A stretch of 35,212 nucleotides of DNA, from contig JASHOF010000181.1 in NCBI GenBank assembly GCA_030041255.1, forward strand, positions 1-35,212. The letters run 5' to 3'. Both the position numbers and the translations under genes were made by a program. A model generated the notes under the pieces. The model was given only the letters and a program-made list of their open reading frames with translations. It searched no databases and was not told where the DNA came from. Positions 26,754 to 34,650 of the stretch are shown here, one piece after another (within the stretch, counting starts at the first letter, position 1; each line of letters opens with the position of its first letter). The DNA comes from Acetobacteraceae bacterium (GTDB lineage: Bacteria > Pseudomonadota > Alphaproteobacteria > Acetobacterales > Acetobacteraceae).

Positions 26754-28067
26754 CTAACTCCTTCGCTTCACGAGGCGCTCGTCCCGCCGGTCGAGCAAAA
26801 GGTGCCACGGGCGGACCAGGCGCGCGCCCAGCACCTGGATGCCGTGTGCAGGGATGGCGCGCAGGCTCGCCACCGGCAAGGGAAGATCCGCTTCGGCGAT
26901 GGCGCCGGCGAGAAACTGCCCGAGCCGGCGTCCGAGTGCCGAGCCGAGCGCCACGCCACGCCCGGAGTAGGCGCCGCAGAAAAGGACACCCGGAGCCAGC
27001 CGCATCAGCCGCGGCAGCCGATCGGGCGTCACCCCGACGATTCCTTCCCAATAATCCTCGATCGCGACCTCGCCGACGGCGGGGAAAGTGGCGGCAATCC
27101 CGTTCCGGACCGCCCTTCGCCCGCGCTCGGCTGCGTCCTGCCAGAACATCATCCGCCCGCCGCTGATCAGCCGCCCGTCGCGATCGTAATGGAAGGCGCG
27201 GATCTCCCGCCGCAGATCCGAAAATCCGACATTCCCGGGCAGGATCGTTCGCCTCAGATTGTCCGAAAGCGGGCTGGACGCCGTCTGATAGAGCTTGACG
27301 GGAATCATCGTCCTGGTCAGCCCGGGCCACAGCGCGGCCCCGAGCGCATTGGTCGCGATCAGGACCGTCCCGGCACGCACCACCCCGCCCGTGGCCTCGA
27401 TCCGCCAATGACTGCCATCCCGCCTGAGCCCCCGGACGCGTGCATTGACGAGCAAGCGGGCTCCCGCCCGGATGGCCAGACGCACGAGACCCTGGGTCAG
27501 GGGATAGGGATTGATGTGCCCGCCCTCGAGGGCCTGCCAGCCACCGAGATAGCCGGGCGCGCCGAGGCGGGCTGCAAGCTCGGCGGCGTCGAACCAGGCA
27601 ACCGCGGCGCCGAACGCCTTCCATTCCGCGTGGATGATCCGCGCCTCAGCCAGGGTTGCCTCGGAGTGGGCGGGCTGGATCCAGCCCTGCTGCACGGCAT
27701 CGCAGTCGATGCCGTGCCGGCGGATCAGCGAAAAGAGTTCCGCCGCCGCGGCGGCAACCATCGCATTGTAGCGCGGCCCGAACGCGCTTCCGAGCGCGCG
27801 CTCGACGGAAGCGGGGTTGGCGCGCGAATGCTGCGGCACCACCATTCCATTGTTGCGCCCGGAGGCGCCGGCGCCGATATAGTCCGCTTCGAGCAACAGC
27901 ACGCTGCTGCCCGCCTCCGCTGCGGCCAGTGCAGCCGAAAGGCCGGTGAAGCCGCCGCCAACGACGACGATATCGGCCTCTGCATCGCCGGCGAGCGGCT
28001 CAGTCCCGGATTCCGGCTCGCGGGAGATCTGGCGCCAATGATGGCGCCTGGCGGTATCGACCCGCAT
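26754..28067 (-). CDS. FAD-dependent D-amino-acid oxidase/dehydrogenase family protein
   Basis: A 437-residue DAO-superfamily flavoprotein. The FAD motif is DIVVVGGGFTGLSAALAAAE near residues 33-52, followed by LLLEADYIGAGASGRN, the hallmark of the glycine oxidase/DadA/PuuB-like group; the C-terminus has GYSGRGVALGSALGRRL. It should oxidise a secondary or D-amino acid to the imine and pass electrons to oxygen or a quinone. Next to a proline racemase superfamily enzyme, a D-hydroxyproline or D-proline oxidase is the favoured role (inference). Coupled to its neighbours: 33 bp after the GntR stop, 3 bp before the racemase. No signal peptide. Confidence 0.82.
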   Translation of the reverse strand: MRVDTARRHHWRQISREPESGTEPLAGDAEADIVVVGGGFTGLSAALAAAEAGSSVLLLEADYIGAGASGRNNGMVVPQHSRANPASVERALGSAFGPRYNAMVAAAAAELFSLIRRHGIDCDAVQQGWIQPAHSEATLAEARIIHAEWKAFGAAVAWFDAAELAARLGAPGYLGGWQALEGGHINPYPLTQGLVRLAIRAGARLLVNARVRGLRRDGSHWRIEATGGVVRAGTVLIATNALGAALWPGLTRTMIPVKLYQTASSPLSDNLRRTILPGNVGFSDLRREIRAFHYDRDGRLISGGRMMFWQDAAERGRRAVRNGIAATFPAVGEVAIEDYWEGIVGVTPDRLPRLMRLAPGVLFCGAYSGRGVALGSALGRRLGQFLAGAIAEADLPLPVASLRAIPAHGIQVLGARLVRPWHLLLDRRDERLVKRRS

Positions 28068-28100
28068 GCTCTCCTCAAGACAACGGCCGAAAAGGAAGCG

Positions 28101-28847
28101 TCAGGCGGCGCGGCGGCCGAGCGGGGCCGGCGCGGTTACATAGAGGCGGAACAGCGCTTCCTTCAGGACGAGCCTGGCATCTTCGACCGAGAGCGCAATG
28201 TGCTGCGCCAGGATGCGCGTGCCGAGTTCGGCGTTGCGCGCCTTGAGCGCGGCAACGATGCGACTATGCTCGGCGATCCGGCGCGGCTCCGGCGGATCGT
28301 GGCTGATGCGGCGTACGAAGCGGATGCGGGCATGAATGGCCGTGATCCGGCGCACGATCTCGGAATTTCCGGATAGCTCGGCAAGCTGGCGGTGAAACGC
28401 TTCATCCAGGCTCAGCAGTTCATCCGGGTCACCGCGACGAAAGCGGATCAGCGCCTCTGCCCAGGAGCGCGCCAGCGCCGCGATACCGGCGTTCGGGGCG
28501 CGCTGGCATGCCAGCTCGAAGCTGCCCCGTTCGAGAATGGAACGCACCTCGTAAACCGCAATCAGATCTGCGATGTCGAGCGAGCGGCAGAAGAAACCGC
28601 GGTTCGGCGTGAACACCAGGAAGCCTTCGCTCGCCAGCCGGTTCAGCGCCTCGCGCACCGGGGTGCGGCTCAGGGACAGGGCTTCCGCGAGCTTGAGTTC
28701 GTTCACCCGCTGTTCAGGCTTCAGCTTGAATTCGATGATCCATTGCCGGATCGCCGCATAGGCGCGCCCGGCGCTATCTGCCGCTCGTCGCGGCACGGCC
28801 CGCCGGTTTGCCGGCCGCCTCGTCGCACTGGCTGCCATGCCCGTCAT
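28101..28847 (-). CDS. GntR/FadR-type (FCD) transcriptional regulator
   Basis: A 248-residue regulator. The winged helix-turn-helix (about 27-95) contains LAEALSLSRTPVREALNRL, the GntR hallmark, and GFLVFTPNRGFF. The C-terminal FCD ligand domain (about 105-235) is all helical, with VYEVRSILERGSFELA and the usual metal-binding pattern (DEAFHRQL, HSRIVAAL, LAQHIALS). It heads the operon with the FAD oxidase and racemase and very likely controls it, with a hydroxyproline- or proline-related effector (inference). Tandem starts at 28847 and 28838; the second has the better-spaced ctgga. Confidence 0.88.
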   Translation of the reverse strand: MTGMAASATRRPANRRAVPRRAADSAGRAYAAIRQWIIEFKLKPEQRVNELKLAEALSLSRTPVREALNRLASEGFLVFTPNRGFFCRSLDIADLIAVYEVRSILERGSFELACQRAPNAGIAALARSWAEALIRFRRGDPDELLSLDEAFHRQLAELSGNSEIVRRITAIHARIRFVRRISHDPPEPRRIAEHSRIVAALKARNAELGTRILAQHIALSVEDARLVLKEALFRLYVTAPAPLGRRAA

Positions 28848-28952
28848 TCCAGAATTGCGGAAGCAGTCAATCCGCCCCGTGAGGCCCGGTCAAGCGCGCG
28901 GTTGCGGCTGTTTTGGGCACGCAAGGACTCGGGTCGGATCCTGCTTCCCCGA
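28848..28952. other. spacer upstream of the GntR operon
   Basis: A 105-bp spacer between the GntR start and the cupin stop, all on the minus strand. It should hold the promoter and operator of the GntR operon. I see no clear palindrome. Confidence 0.4.
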
Positions 28953-29441
28953 TCAGACAGGTTTCACTTTGAAAACAGTGGCGGCCTCGATCGCCGCGAC
29001 ATCTGCCGGGCGCGGGAACGGCGCCGGCGCGGACTCTCCTTCCCGGCGCGGGCGGCCGATGGCGGCAAAGAACTCGGCCAAGCCGTGCGGAGCCATGACC
29101 CAGACCAGCGCGAGTTCCTCGTCGGCATCGTTGATGAAGCCATGCTCGACGTTCCGCGGCAGGCCGATCGTGCTGCCGGGTCCGATCCGATGTTCGGCAC
29201 CGCCGACCAGCGCACGGCCATGGCCTTGCCAGACGAAAATCGCCTCGTCGTGGCGATCGTGGGTATGCGTGCGGATAGAGGAGCGAGGCGCCAGCACCTG
29301 CACGCCCATCGAGAAGGAGCCACCCCAGCTCTCGGGAGAGAGCTTGATGGCGGCGTAGCCATTGGCCGGCACCGGCTGCCAGAAGGACTTCCCCTCCCCC
29401 GCTGCCAGCACCACCCCACCCGCCTCACCTGCTACGGACAT
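28953..29441 (-). CDS. single-domain cupin protein
   Basis: A 162-residue small barrel protein. The metal-binding cluster THTHDRHDEAIFVWQG (His59, His61, Glu66) and the second motif with His100 in RNVEHGFIND match the cupin fold. The acidic/Trp-rich N-terminus (SFWQPVPANGY) may shape a pocket. Cytoplasmic; no signal. The ATG at 29441 has a gagaggagagg ribosome site, which fixes the start. Divergent from the KstD-like flavoprotein with a 75-bp gap, so shared regulation or a joint pathway is possible. Substrate unknown; such cupins range from dioxygenases to sugar-binding or sensor proteins. Confidence 0.82.
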   Translation of the reverse strand: MSVAGEAGGVVLAAGEGKSFWQPVPANGYAAIKLSPESWGGSFSMGVQVLAPRSSIRTHTHDRHDEAIFVWQGHGRALVGGAEHRIGPGSTIGLPRNVEHGFINDADEELALVWVMAPHGLAEFFAAIGRPRREGESAPAPFPRPADVAAIEAATVFKVKPV

Positions 29442-29516
29442 CCGGCCCTCTCCTCTCGCATCGCCACGCCGTCTCGGCCGCAGCCCATTGCCTGGGCGGC
29501 CGCCGGGGCTTAACTC

Positions 29517-31241
29517 GTGCTTTCCGGCGGCGGCTCTGGCAGGGTGGACGAAGCGGGCGAGACTGTCGATGTGGTGATCGCCGGGTCCGGTGCGGCGGCA
29601 CTGACCGCCGCGCTGACCGCTGCGGTCGGCGGGCTCGGCGTCCTGATCCTCGAGAAAACCGCCCGCATCGGCGGCACCAGCGCAATGTCCGGTGCCGGCA
29701 CCTGGATTCCTGCGAACCATCATGCCCGGGCCGCCGGAATCGCCGATTCGGAAGCGCAGGCGCTCGCCTACCTGCGGGCCGCCTCGCCGGCGGGCTGGGC
29801 CGAGACGGAAGATGCGCTCTGGCAACGTTTCGTCACCGAGGCACCGCGCATGCTCGCCTTCGTCGAGCGGCATACTCCCTTGCGCTATGGCTTGACGGGC
29901 GAGCCAGACCCGAAGGCAGAGGCGCCGGGCGGCATGCAAGGCGGGCGCATGGTGTCCCCGCATCCGCTGCGCCGGGGTCTTGTCGGGCGCTATGGCCGCT
30001 GCATCCGGCGCTCCACCCTCCCGCACCGGTTCAGCTACCTCGAGATGCAGCGTTTCGACCTCTATCACGAGCCGATCCGGACGGTGGCGAAACTCGCGCC
30101 GCTGCTGTTCTGGCGCCTCCTGACCGGCGCTGCCGGCCAGGGCAATGCACTGGTCGTCGGTCTGCTGAAAGGCTGCCTGGACCATGGCTGCCGCATCGCC
30201 CTCGAGCATCGCGTGGTTTCGCTTCTGACCGACAGAGCCGACGGCTCGGTCGGCGGCGTTGCCGTGGAGCACCGGGGCAGGCGCCGTCGCATTCTCGCGC
30301 GCTCGGGAGTGGTGCTGGCCACCGGAGGCTTCGAATGGGACCCGGATCTGCGGGAACGATACTTCCCGGGCCCGCTCGATCGCCTGGGCAGCCCGTCAGG
30401 CAATACCGGCGATGGGCAACGGCTGGCGGCGAGCGTCGGAGCGAGGCTTGAGCGGATGGACCAGGCCAATGTCTATCCGACCCTCCCCACCCGGTACGAA
30501 GGCCGGCCGCACGCCCTGCCGGCGATCTTCCAGGCCGAGCCGCACGCCATCGTGGTCAACCGGGAGGGGCGGCGGTTCGTCTCGGAATACGACTACAACA
30601 TCGGCGAGGCACTCGATTCCCGCGACCCGGAAAGCGGCCAGCCGAGGCACCTGCCGGCCTGGGTCATTGCCGACCGCCGCTTCCTCCGCCGCTCCCTGCT
30701 GTTCCGTTATTACGCAACAAAAGAGCCCGGATGGGTCCGCCGGGCGCCTGATCTTGGCCGCCTGGCGCGGCTCGCCGGATTGCCGGAGAGAGCGCTCGCC
30801 GCCACGGTCGCACGCTTCAACGGATTTTGCCGCAGCGGAAGGGATGGAGACTTCCACCGCGGGGAAAGTGCATGGGAACGGAGCAAGGCCGGGCCCGGCG
30901 GCGGTGCCGGCAACCCCACGCTCGGCCCGATCGAAGAGCCGCCCTTCCTGGCCATTCCGCTCAACCGCTCGATCCTCGGTACCAAGGGCGGGGCGCGCAC
31001 CGATCCGAACGGCCAGGTACTGCGGGCGGACGGAAGCCTCATCGGCGGGCTTTACTGTGCCGGCAACGCAATGGCAAACCCGATCGGCACGCGCGCCCTC
31101 GGCGCCGGCACGACCATCGGTCCCTGCATGACCTGGGGCTATATCTGCGGCAACGCACTTCTGGATGCAAACCGCCGCGGCGCCGCCGCAGGTAGTTCCA
31201 CAATCGAATCGTCATCGGCATCCGTGCCGGGCCAGGCTTAA
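29517..31241 (+). CDS. KstD/fumarate-reductase-like FAD-dependent oxidoreductase
   Basis: A flavoprotein of about 574 residues. The FAD motif is VDVVIAGSGAAALTAALTAA followed by LEKTARIGGTSAMSG; the second region VVLATGGFEWDPDLR and a C-terminal GTKGGARTDPNGQVL to TIGPCMTWGY are those of 3-ketosteroid delta-1-dehydrogenases. In KstD a catalytic Tyr lies in a GHTYPGPG stretch; here the equivalent reads GTRALGAG, so steroid dehydrogenation as in KstD is doubtful. The start is uncertain: GTG at 29517 or a second GTG at 29544, neither with a strong ribosome site. Divergent from the cupin. No signal peptide. A different enone or lactone substrate is likely. Confidence 0.8.
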   Translation: MLSGGGSGRVDEAGETVDVVIAGSGAAALTAALTAAVGGLGVLILEKTARIGGTSAMSGAGTWIPANHHARAAGIADSEAQALAYLRAASPAGWAETEDALWQRFVTEAPRMLAFVERHTPLRYGLTGEPDPKAEAPGGMQGGRMVSPHPLRRGLVGRYGRCIRRSTLPHRFSYLEMQRFDLYHEPIRTVAKLAPLLFWRLLTGAAGQGNALVVGLLKGCLDHGCRIALEHRVVSLLTDRADGSVGGVAVEHRGRRRRILARSGVVLATGGFEWDPDLRERYFPGPLDRLGSPSGNTGDGQRLAASVGARLERMDQANVYPTLPTRYEGRPHALPAIFQAEPHAIVVNREGRRFVSEYDYNIGEALDSRDPESGQPRHLPAWVIADRRFLRRSLLFRYYATKEPGWVRRAPDLGRLARLAGLPERALAATVARFNGFCRSGRDGDFHRGESAWERSKAGPGGGAGNPTLGPIEEPPFLAIPLNRSILGTKGGARTDPNGQVLRADGSLIGGLYCAGNAMANPIGTRALGAGTTIGPCMTWGYICGNALLDANRRGAAAGSSTIESSSASVPGQA

Positions 31242-31269
31242 GCGACGCCCTGCGCGCGGCGCCGGAAAG

Positions 31270-31299
31270 TTGACACTTCTGCGGACGGATCGCTATTCT
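31270..31299 (+). promoter_or_regulatory. sigma-70-like promoter ahead of the alpha/beta hydrolase gene
   Basis: TTGACA at 31270-31275, an 18-bp spacer, then TATTCT at 31294-31299. The -35 box is perfect and the -10 close to consensus. It lies about 50 bp upstream of the 31348 start, in a spacer following the flavoprotein gene. Confidence 0.55.
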
Positions 31300-31347
31300 G
31301 AGACCGATTGATCGGGAGCCTGCGGCTGCGACCATGTTGAAGCTCAA

Positions 31348-32328
31348 ATGCGGAGATTGGCCAAGCATTTTTACCCGGCCGGGAGGCCAGGATACGCAAC
31401 AATGGTGATGACGCGGGCGATCAGCAAGGCCTTCTTCAACGCCTACAGCGAGAACCAACCCATCAGGGCGCGACTGGAAGGGGTCGCCGACCTGATGCGG
31501 CACGGCTACATCGACAATGCGTGGGAGATCATCCAGAGCCTCAACCAGACACAGGGCCAGTTGCAGCCGCTCGAGTGGCTGTCCTGGGCCTGCGACCGGC
31601 TGGAGATTCTGCGCCCGCCGCCCTATGACGATCCTAATGATATCGAAACTATAACCGTGGATGGCCTGGCGCGGGGCGTACCCGTCCGGCCGCCGACGGA
31701 CGTGATGATCGCCCGCTCCTGGGCGGCGACGCGGGTCATCGTCGCCTTCGGCGGCGTCGGCGAGGCCTTCTGGTCGGTGCCGCCGTTCCTCGAGGTGCCG
31801 AACTGCCATCTTGTCATGCTGCGCGATACGACCCGCCTGTTCCACGTCGCCGGGATCGAGGGGCTGGGCAGCAGCTACGCGGACTGTGTGGCCGGGCTCG
31901 GCAGGCTCATCAAGAAGCTCGGCGCGACCCAGGTCTTCGTCAGCGGCAACTCGAGCGGCGGCTATGCCGCCCTTCGCTACGCGCCCGATATCGAGGCGCG
32001 CGGGGTCCTGGCGTTCAGCCCCTTCACCCGGCTCAACGCCAGCGAGGAGGAACTGGTAAAATTCCCCGCCGTGCGCCCGCTTTCACGCAGCCGCCCCGAG
32101 ATGATGGAAGACCTGCTGCCCCTCTATCAGAGCCATCCGAACCCGCCCAAGGCCATCATCGTCTATGGCGACAGGCATCCCGTGGACACGGAACATGCAT
32201 TGCGCATGAAAGGTCTGCCGAACGTCGCCCTGGAGCCGGTACCCGGCTACGACGGGCATCATGCCTGGGCAAAGCTCCTGGAAGAGAACAAGTTCCGCCC
32301 GCTCCTGAAACAGCTCCTCGCGTTCTGA
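31348..32328 (+). CDS. alpha/beta hydrolase-like protein
   Basis: A 326-residue protein with a helical N-terminal region (about 20-90) and an alpha/beta hydrolase-like core. VFVSGNSSGGYAALRYA places a probable nucleophile at Ser202 (GNSSGG), an acid at Asp275 or Asp280 in YGDRHPVD, and a His at 304/305 in GYDGHHAW. The spacing of these motifs fits the fold, but the family is not one I can name. An internal ATG at 31402 is an equally possible start; no clear ribosome site selects between them. Preceded by a good sigma-70-like promoter and followed by clpS. Cytoplasmic. Confidence 0.65.
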   Translation: MRRLAKHFYPAGRPGYATMVMTRAISKAFFNAYSENQPIRARLEGVADLMRHGYIDNAWEIIQSLNQTQGQLQPLEWLSWACDRLEILRPPPYDDPNDIETITVDGLARGVPVRPPTDVMIARSWAATRVIVAFGGVGEAFWSVPPFLEVPNCHLVMLRDTTRLFHVAGIEGLGSSYADCVAGLGRLIKKLGATQVFVSGNSSGGYAALRYAPDIEARGVLAFSPFTRLNASEEELVKFPAVRPLSRSRPEMMEDLLPLYQSHPNPPKAIIVYGDRHPVDTEHALRMKGLPNVALEPVPGYDGHHAWAKLLEENKFRPLLKQLLAF

Positions 32329-32403
32329 CCGCCGCATGGACGCCTCGTCCGTGCCATGCGAAACTTGAGATCAGTGAGCCCATCATCGTGAGGAGGTCCT
32401 CCG

Positions 32404-32709
32404 ATGACCAACATCACCGTCACGCCAGAGACGAAGGTCCGGCCGGCCATCGAACGGCCGCGCCTGCACAAGGTGATCCTGCTCAACGATGATTACACAC
32501 CGCGCGAATTCGTCGTCACCGTGCTGAAAGGCGAGTTCCGGATGAGCGAGGAGCAGGCGCATCGCGTCATGATGACCGCGCATAAGCGCGGCGCCTGTGT
32601 CGTTGCCGTCTACACGAGGGATGTCGCCGAGGCCAAGGCGACGCGCGGCACGGAAGCCGGCCGCCGCAAGGGCTATCCGCTTCTCTTCACGACCGAGCCG
32701 GAAGAATAG
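32404..32709 (+). CDS. clpS: ATP-dependent Clp protease adaptor ClpS (ClpS2-type)
   Basis: A 101-residue N-end-rule adaptor that delivers substrates to ClpAP. The binding-pocket triad LLNDDYTP (Asn28, Asp29, Asp30) and His60 in MMTAHKRG are intact. The residue after TP is Arg34, where most ClpS proteins have Met, the gatekeeper of the hydrophobic pocket. Arg at this position and the ending YPLLFTTEPEE match the alphaproteobacterial ClpS2 subgroup, which shows narrower residue preference. The strong ribosome site gtgaggaggtc fixes the ATG. clpA does not follow, as usual for ClpS2 or split loci. The next gene converges after 19 bp. Confidence 0.93.
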   Translation: MTNITVTPETKVRPAIERPRLHKVILLNDDYTPREFVVTVLKGEFRMSEEQAHRVMMTAHKRGACVVAVYTRDVAEAKATRGTEAGRRKGYPLLFTTEPEE

Positions 32710-32728
32710 GGCCGCCGTCGGAGGGCTG

Positions 32729-33934
32729 TCAGAGGAACGAGGTATCCGCCTCCTGCCCGAGCATGAGTTGGCCCACCGTCTCGAAATGCGATGCCCGGCC
32801 CTGCAATTGCTGCCCCACCGCATGGATGTCCCGGAAGCGCCGCTCGAACGGGCTGGTTTCGAAGATCGCCGTCGCACCGGCCCAGTGATAGGCGAAGTCG
32901 GCGACGGCCATCGCCTCGTGGATCACGTGCGTGGCGGCAAGCCGGATCGCCGCCCGCTCCTCGAGCGCGAGGCGCCCGCTGCGGAGCACCGACTGCCAGA
33001 CCTCGGAAACGGTACCGAAGAGATACATGCGCGCGGCGCGCATGCGCGCCTCCGCACGGGCGATCTCGTACTGGCTCACCGGGCTCGCGCGCATGCTGGT
33101 TTTGAGTGCGCGTGGCGTTTTCTCCCGCGCCAGCGCAATCAGCGCCTCGAGCATGGCGCGCGCGATGCCGGCCGCGACCGCCGCGAACCCCGAGCCGTAG
33201 AGGCTGTTGCTGGGATAGAGATAGAGGGGTGCCGGATGGCGCCGCTCCGCCGGATCATCGCGAGAGATCGAATGCGCCGCGGGAACGAACAGGTTCTCGA
33301 TCGCATAAGCGTCGCTGCCGGTACCGCGCAGCCCGATCACGCGCCAGATGTCCACGAGCGTGGTCGAGTCCGCCGGGAACAGCATCGTGCGCGTGACCAC
33401 GGCGCCATCCAGCCCCCGCCGCTCCTGCCCGCCGTCAGTGACGATGCAGTGCCCGCCGAGCCAGTTCGCGTGGTGCCCGCCACTGGCGAAGGACCACTTG
33501 CCGCTGACCCGATAGCCGCCGGGAACGGCTTCGGCCCGGCCACCGAAGCCGGCGCCCCAGGCGATGACGGTCGGACTGCCCCGGCCGAAAATCTCCTGCG
33601 CCGCCTCGGGTGCCAGAAACGCCGCCACCGAGTTGCACACATTGGTCTGGGAGAGGCACCACGCGGAGCTGGCATCGATCCCGGCGATCGCCTCCAGGAT
33701 GGCAACGAAATTCGGCGGGTCCAGCTCGGCGCCTCCCAGGCTCTCCGGTACCAAAAGGCCGAAAAATCCGGCCGCTTTCAGCTCCGTCACCAAGCGCTCG
33801 GGAAGCCTTCTCTCGCGTTCGATCTCGGCCGCCGCGGCGGCAATCGAGGGCAGGATCGCCCGGGTGCGCTCGAGCCAGTCTGCGCGCGGGACATCGGCGG
33901 GCCGCGCCCCCGCTCGCAAGGCTTCCTCAGGCAT
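32729..33934 (-). CDS. acyl-CoA dehydrogenase family flavoprotein (HsaA/DszC-like monooxygenase group)
   Basis: A 401-residue flavoprotein of acyl-CoA dehydrogenase fold. The N-terminal helical region includes RLVTELKAAGFFGLLVPESLGG; the middle beta domain has GYRVSGKWSFASGG; the C-terminal helices hold RRFRDIHAVGQQLQGR with the family-typical HAVGQ. The set of motifs is closer to the flavin-dependent monooxygenase/oxidase branch (HsaA, DszC, HpaB-like) than to fatty-acid dehydrogenases, because the usual catalytic Glu is not evident. A reduced-flavin supply partner is not next to it. The ATG at 33934 is used; a TTG three bases earlier is the other option. Convergent with clpS. Confidence 0.8.
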   Translation of the reverse strand: MPEEALRAGARPADVPRADWLERTRAILPSIAAAAAEIERERRLPERLVTELKAAGFFGLLVPESLGGAELDPPNFVAILEAIAGIDASSAWCLSQTNVCNSVAAFLAPEAAQEIFGRGSPTVIAWGAGFGGRAEAVPGGYRVSGKWSFASGGHHANWLGGHCIVTDGGQERRGLDGAVVTRTMLFPADSTTLVDIWRVIGLRGTGSDAYAIENLFVPAAHSISRDDPAERRHPAPLYLYPSNSLYGSGFAAVAAGIARAMLEALIALAREKTPRALKTSMRASPVSQYEIARAEARMRAARMYLFGTVSEVWQSVLRSGRLALEERAAIRLAATHVIHEAMAVADFAYHWAGATAIFETSPFERRFRDIHAVGQQLQGRASHFETVGQLMLGQEADTSFL

Positions 33935-34065
33935 CAACCGGACGCGCGGCCACGATGGCGCTCCTCTCTTTCCGATCCTGATAAGAAATGCGCTTTCAGT
34001 CTGATCACACCGCCCCGCCCTGGCAAGTCATACGGACCTGGCGCAAAGCGAACGCATCTTCGATG

Positions 34066-34155
34066 CCCTGCATCCGTTCGCGAATGCAGGGATGCACCGA
34101 GTGTGCCGACTCCAACGCCTGATACCGCAGGATGCCCCATAGCGGTCGGCACACT
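34066..34155. repeat. two adjacent inverted repeats, structured region
   Basis: ccctgcat (34066-34073) pairs with atgcaggg (34084-34091) across a 10-nt loop. Next to it agtgtgccgac (34100-34110) is the perfect 11-bp reverse complement of 34145-34155 across 34 nt. Together they could be a small RNA, a terminator pair or a regulator-binding site; a T-rich stretch (gctctttattg) follows the second. Confidence 0.5.
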
Positions 34156-34346
34156 GCTCTTTATTGTCAATGGCGTGCCCTCGCAGACCGCCAGAAAGCC
34201 GCCAGAAAAAGAAAAAAAGCCATATTCATCTCTATCGGGCGGGCGGAGGGGATATGACTCAGACTTCCGTGATAGCGGGTATCAGGGATCAGGCCGGCGT
34301 CCCGGGAGGCTCTGTCGGGATTCTTTACACCTGAAACGGCTCGGCG

Positions 34347-34380
34347 GCCGATCAGCCATCCTGAAATGTTGCCGATCAGC
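34347..34380. promoter_or_regulatory. pair of 10-bp direct repeats, candidate activator sites
   Basis: gccgatcagc occurs at 34347-34356 and again at 34371-34380, 24 bp apart. They lie about 175-205 bp upstream of the -24 element, the usual distance for sigma-54 enhancer sites. The role is inferred. Confidence 0.4.
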
Positions 34381-34552
34381 GCACTCGACCCGCCGCACAG
34401 GGCACATTGCAGCAAGGGCGGATGCCAGTGGTGGCAGGATCCGCTGGTCAGTTCGCACAACCGTCGGAGAACTTTACAGATCCTGCCGGCCCGCACCCTT
34501 CCGCTGCCTGGTAAGCTACTGTTTATGTGAGGCTTTTCGTTTTGTCACGCTT

Positions 34553-34567
34553 GGGCACAAGAATTGC
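34553..34567 (+). promoter_or_regulatory. sigma-54 (-24/-12) promoter of the PEP-CTERM gene
   Basis: GGGCAC (34553-34558), 5 bp, TTGC (34564-34567), matching the consensus TGGCAC-N5-TTGC with one mismatch. The GG at 34554-34555 and GC at 34566-34567 are separated by exactly 10 bp as required. The ATG of the PEP-CTERM gene is 84 bp downstream. PEP-CTERM genes are known in many bacteria to depend on sigma-54 with PrsK/PrsR. Confidence 0.75.
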
Positions 34568-34650
34568 GTGTCAATTGCTGCCGTGACGTCGTCCGAAAAT
34601 GGAGGTACGATCGCCGACGCCGGAACCGGAAGAATGAGGAGAGGAGCGTC

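Larger units (their letters stand above)
33935..34650. other. 716-bp intergenic region upstream of the PEP-CTERM gene
   Basis: No convincing gene; the minus-strand frame 34167-34496 has no recognisable features. It holds a hairpin (34066-34091), an 11-bp inverted repeat (34100-34155), a tandem 11-bp repeat ccgccagaaa-type (34188-34208), two 10-bp direct repeats (34347-34356, 34371-34380) and a sigma-54 promoter (34553-34567). The region is more A+T-rich toward its end. Confidence 0.6.

Noticed and set aside
34167-34496. 109-codon minus-strand frame upstream of the PEP-CTERM gene
   Set aside because: No ribosome site, no recognisable domain, and it overlaps the probable regulatory repeats.
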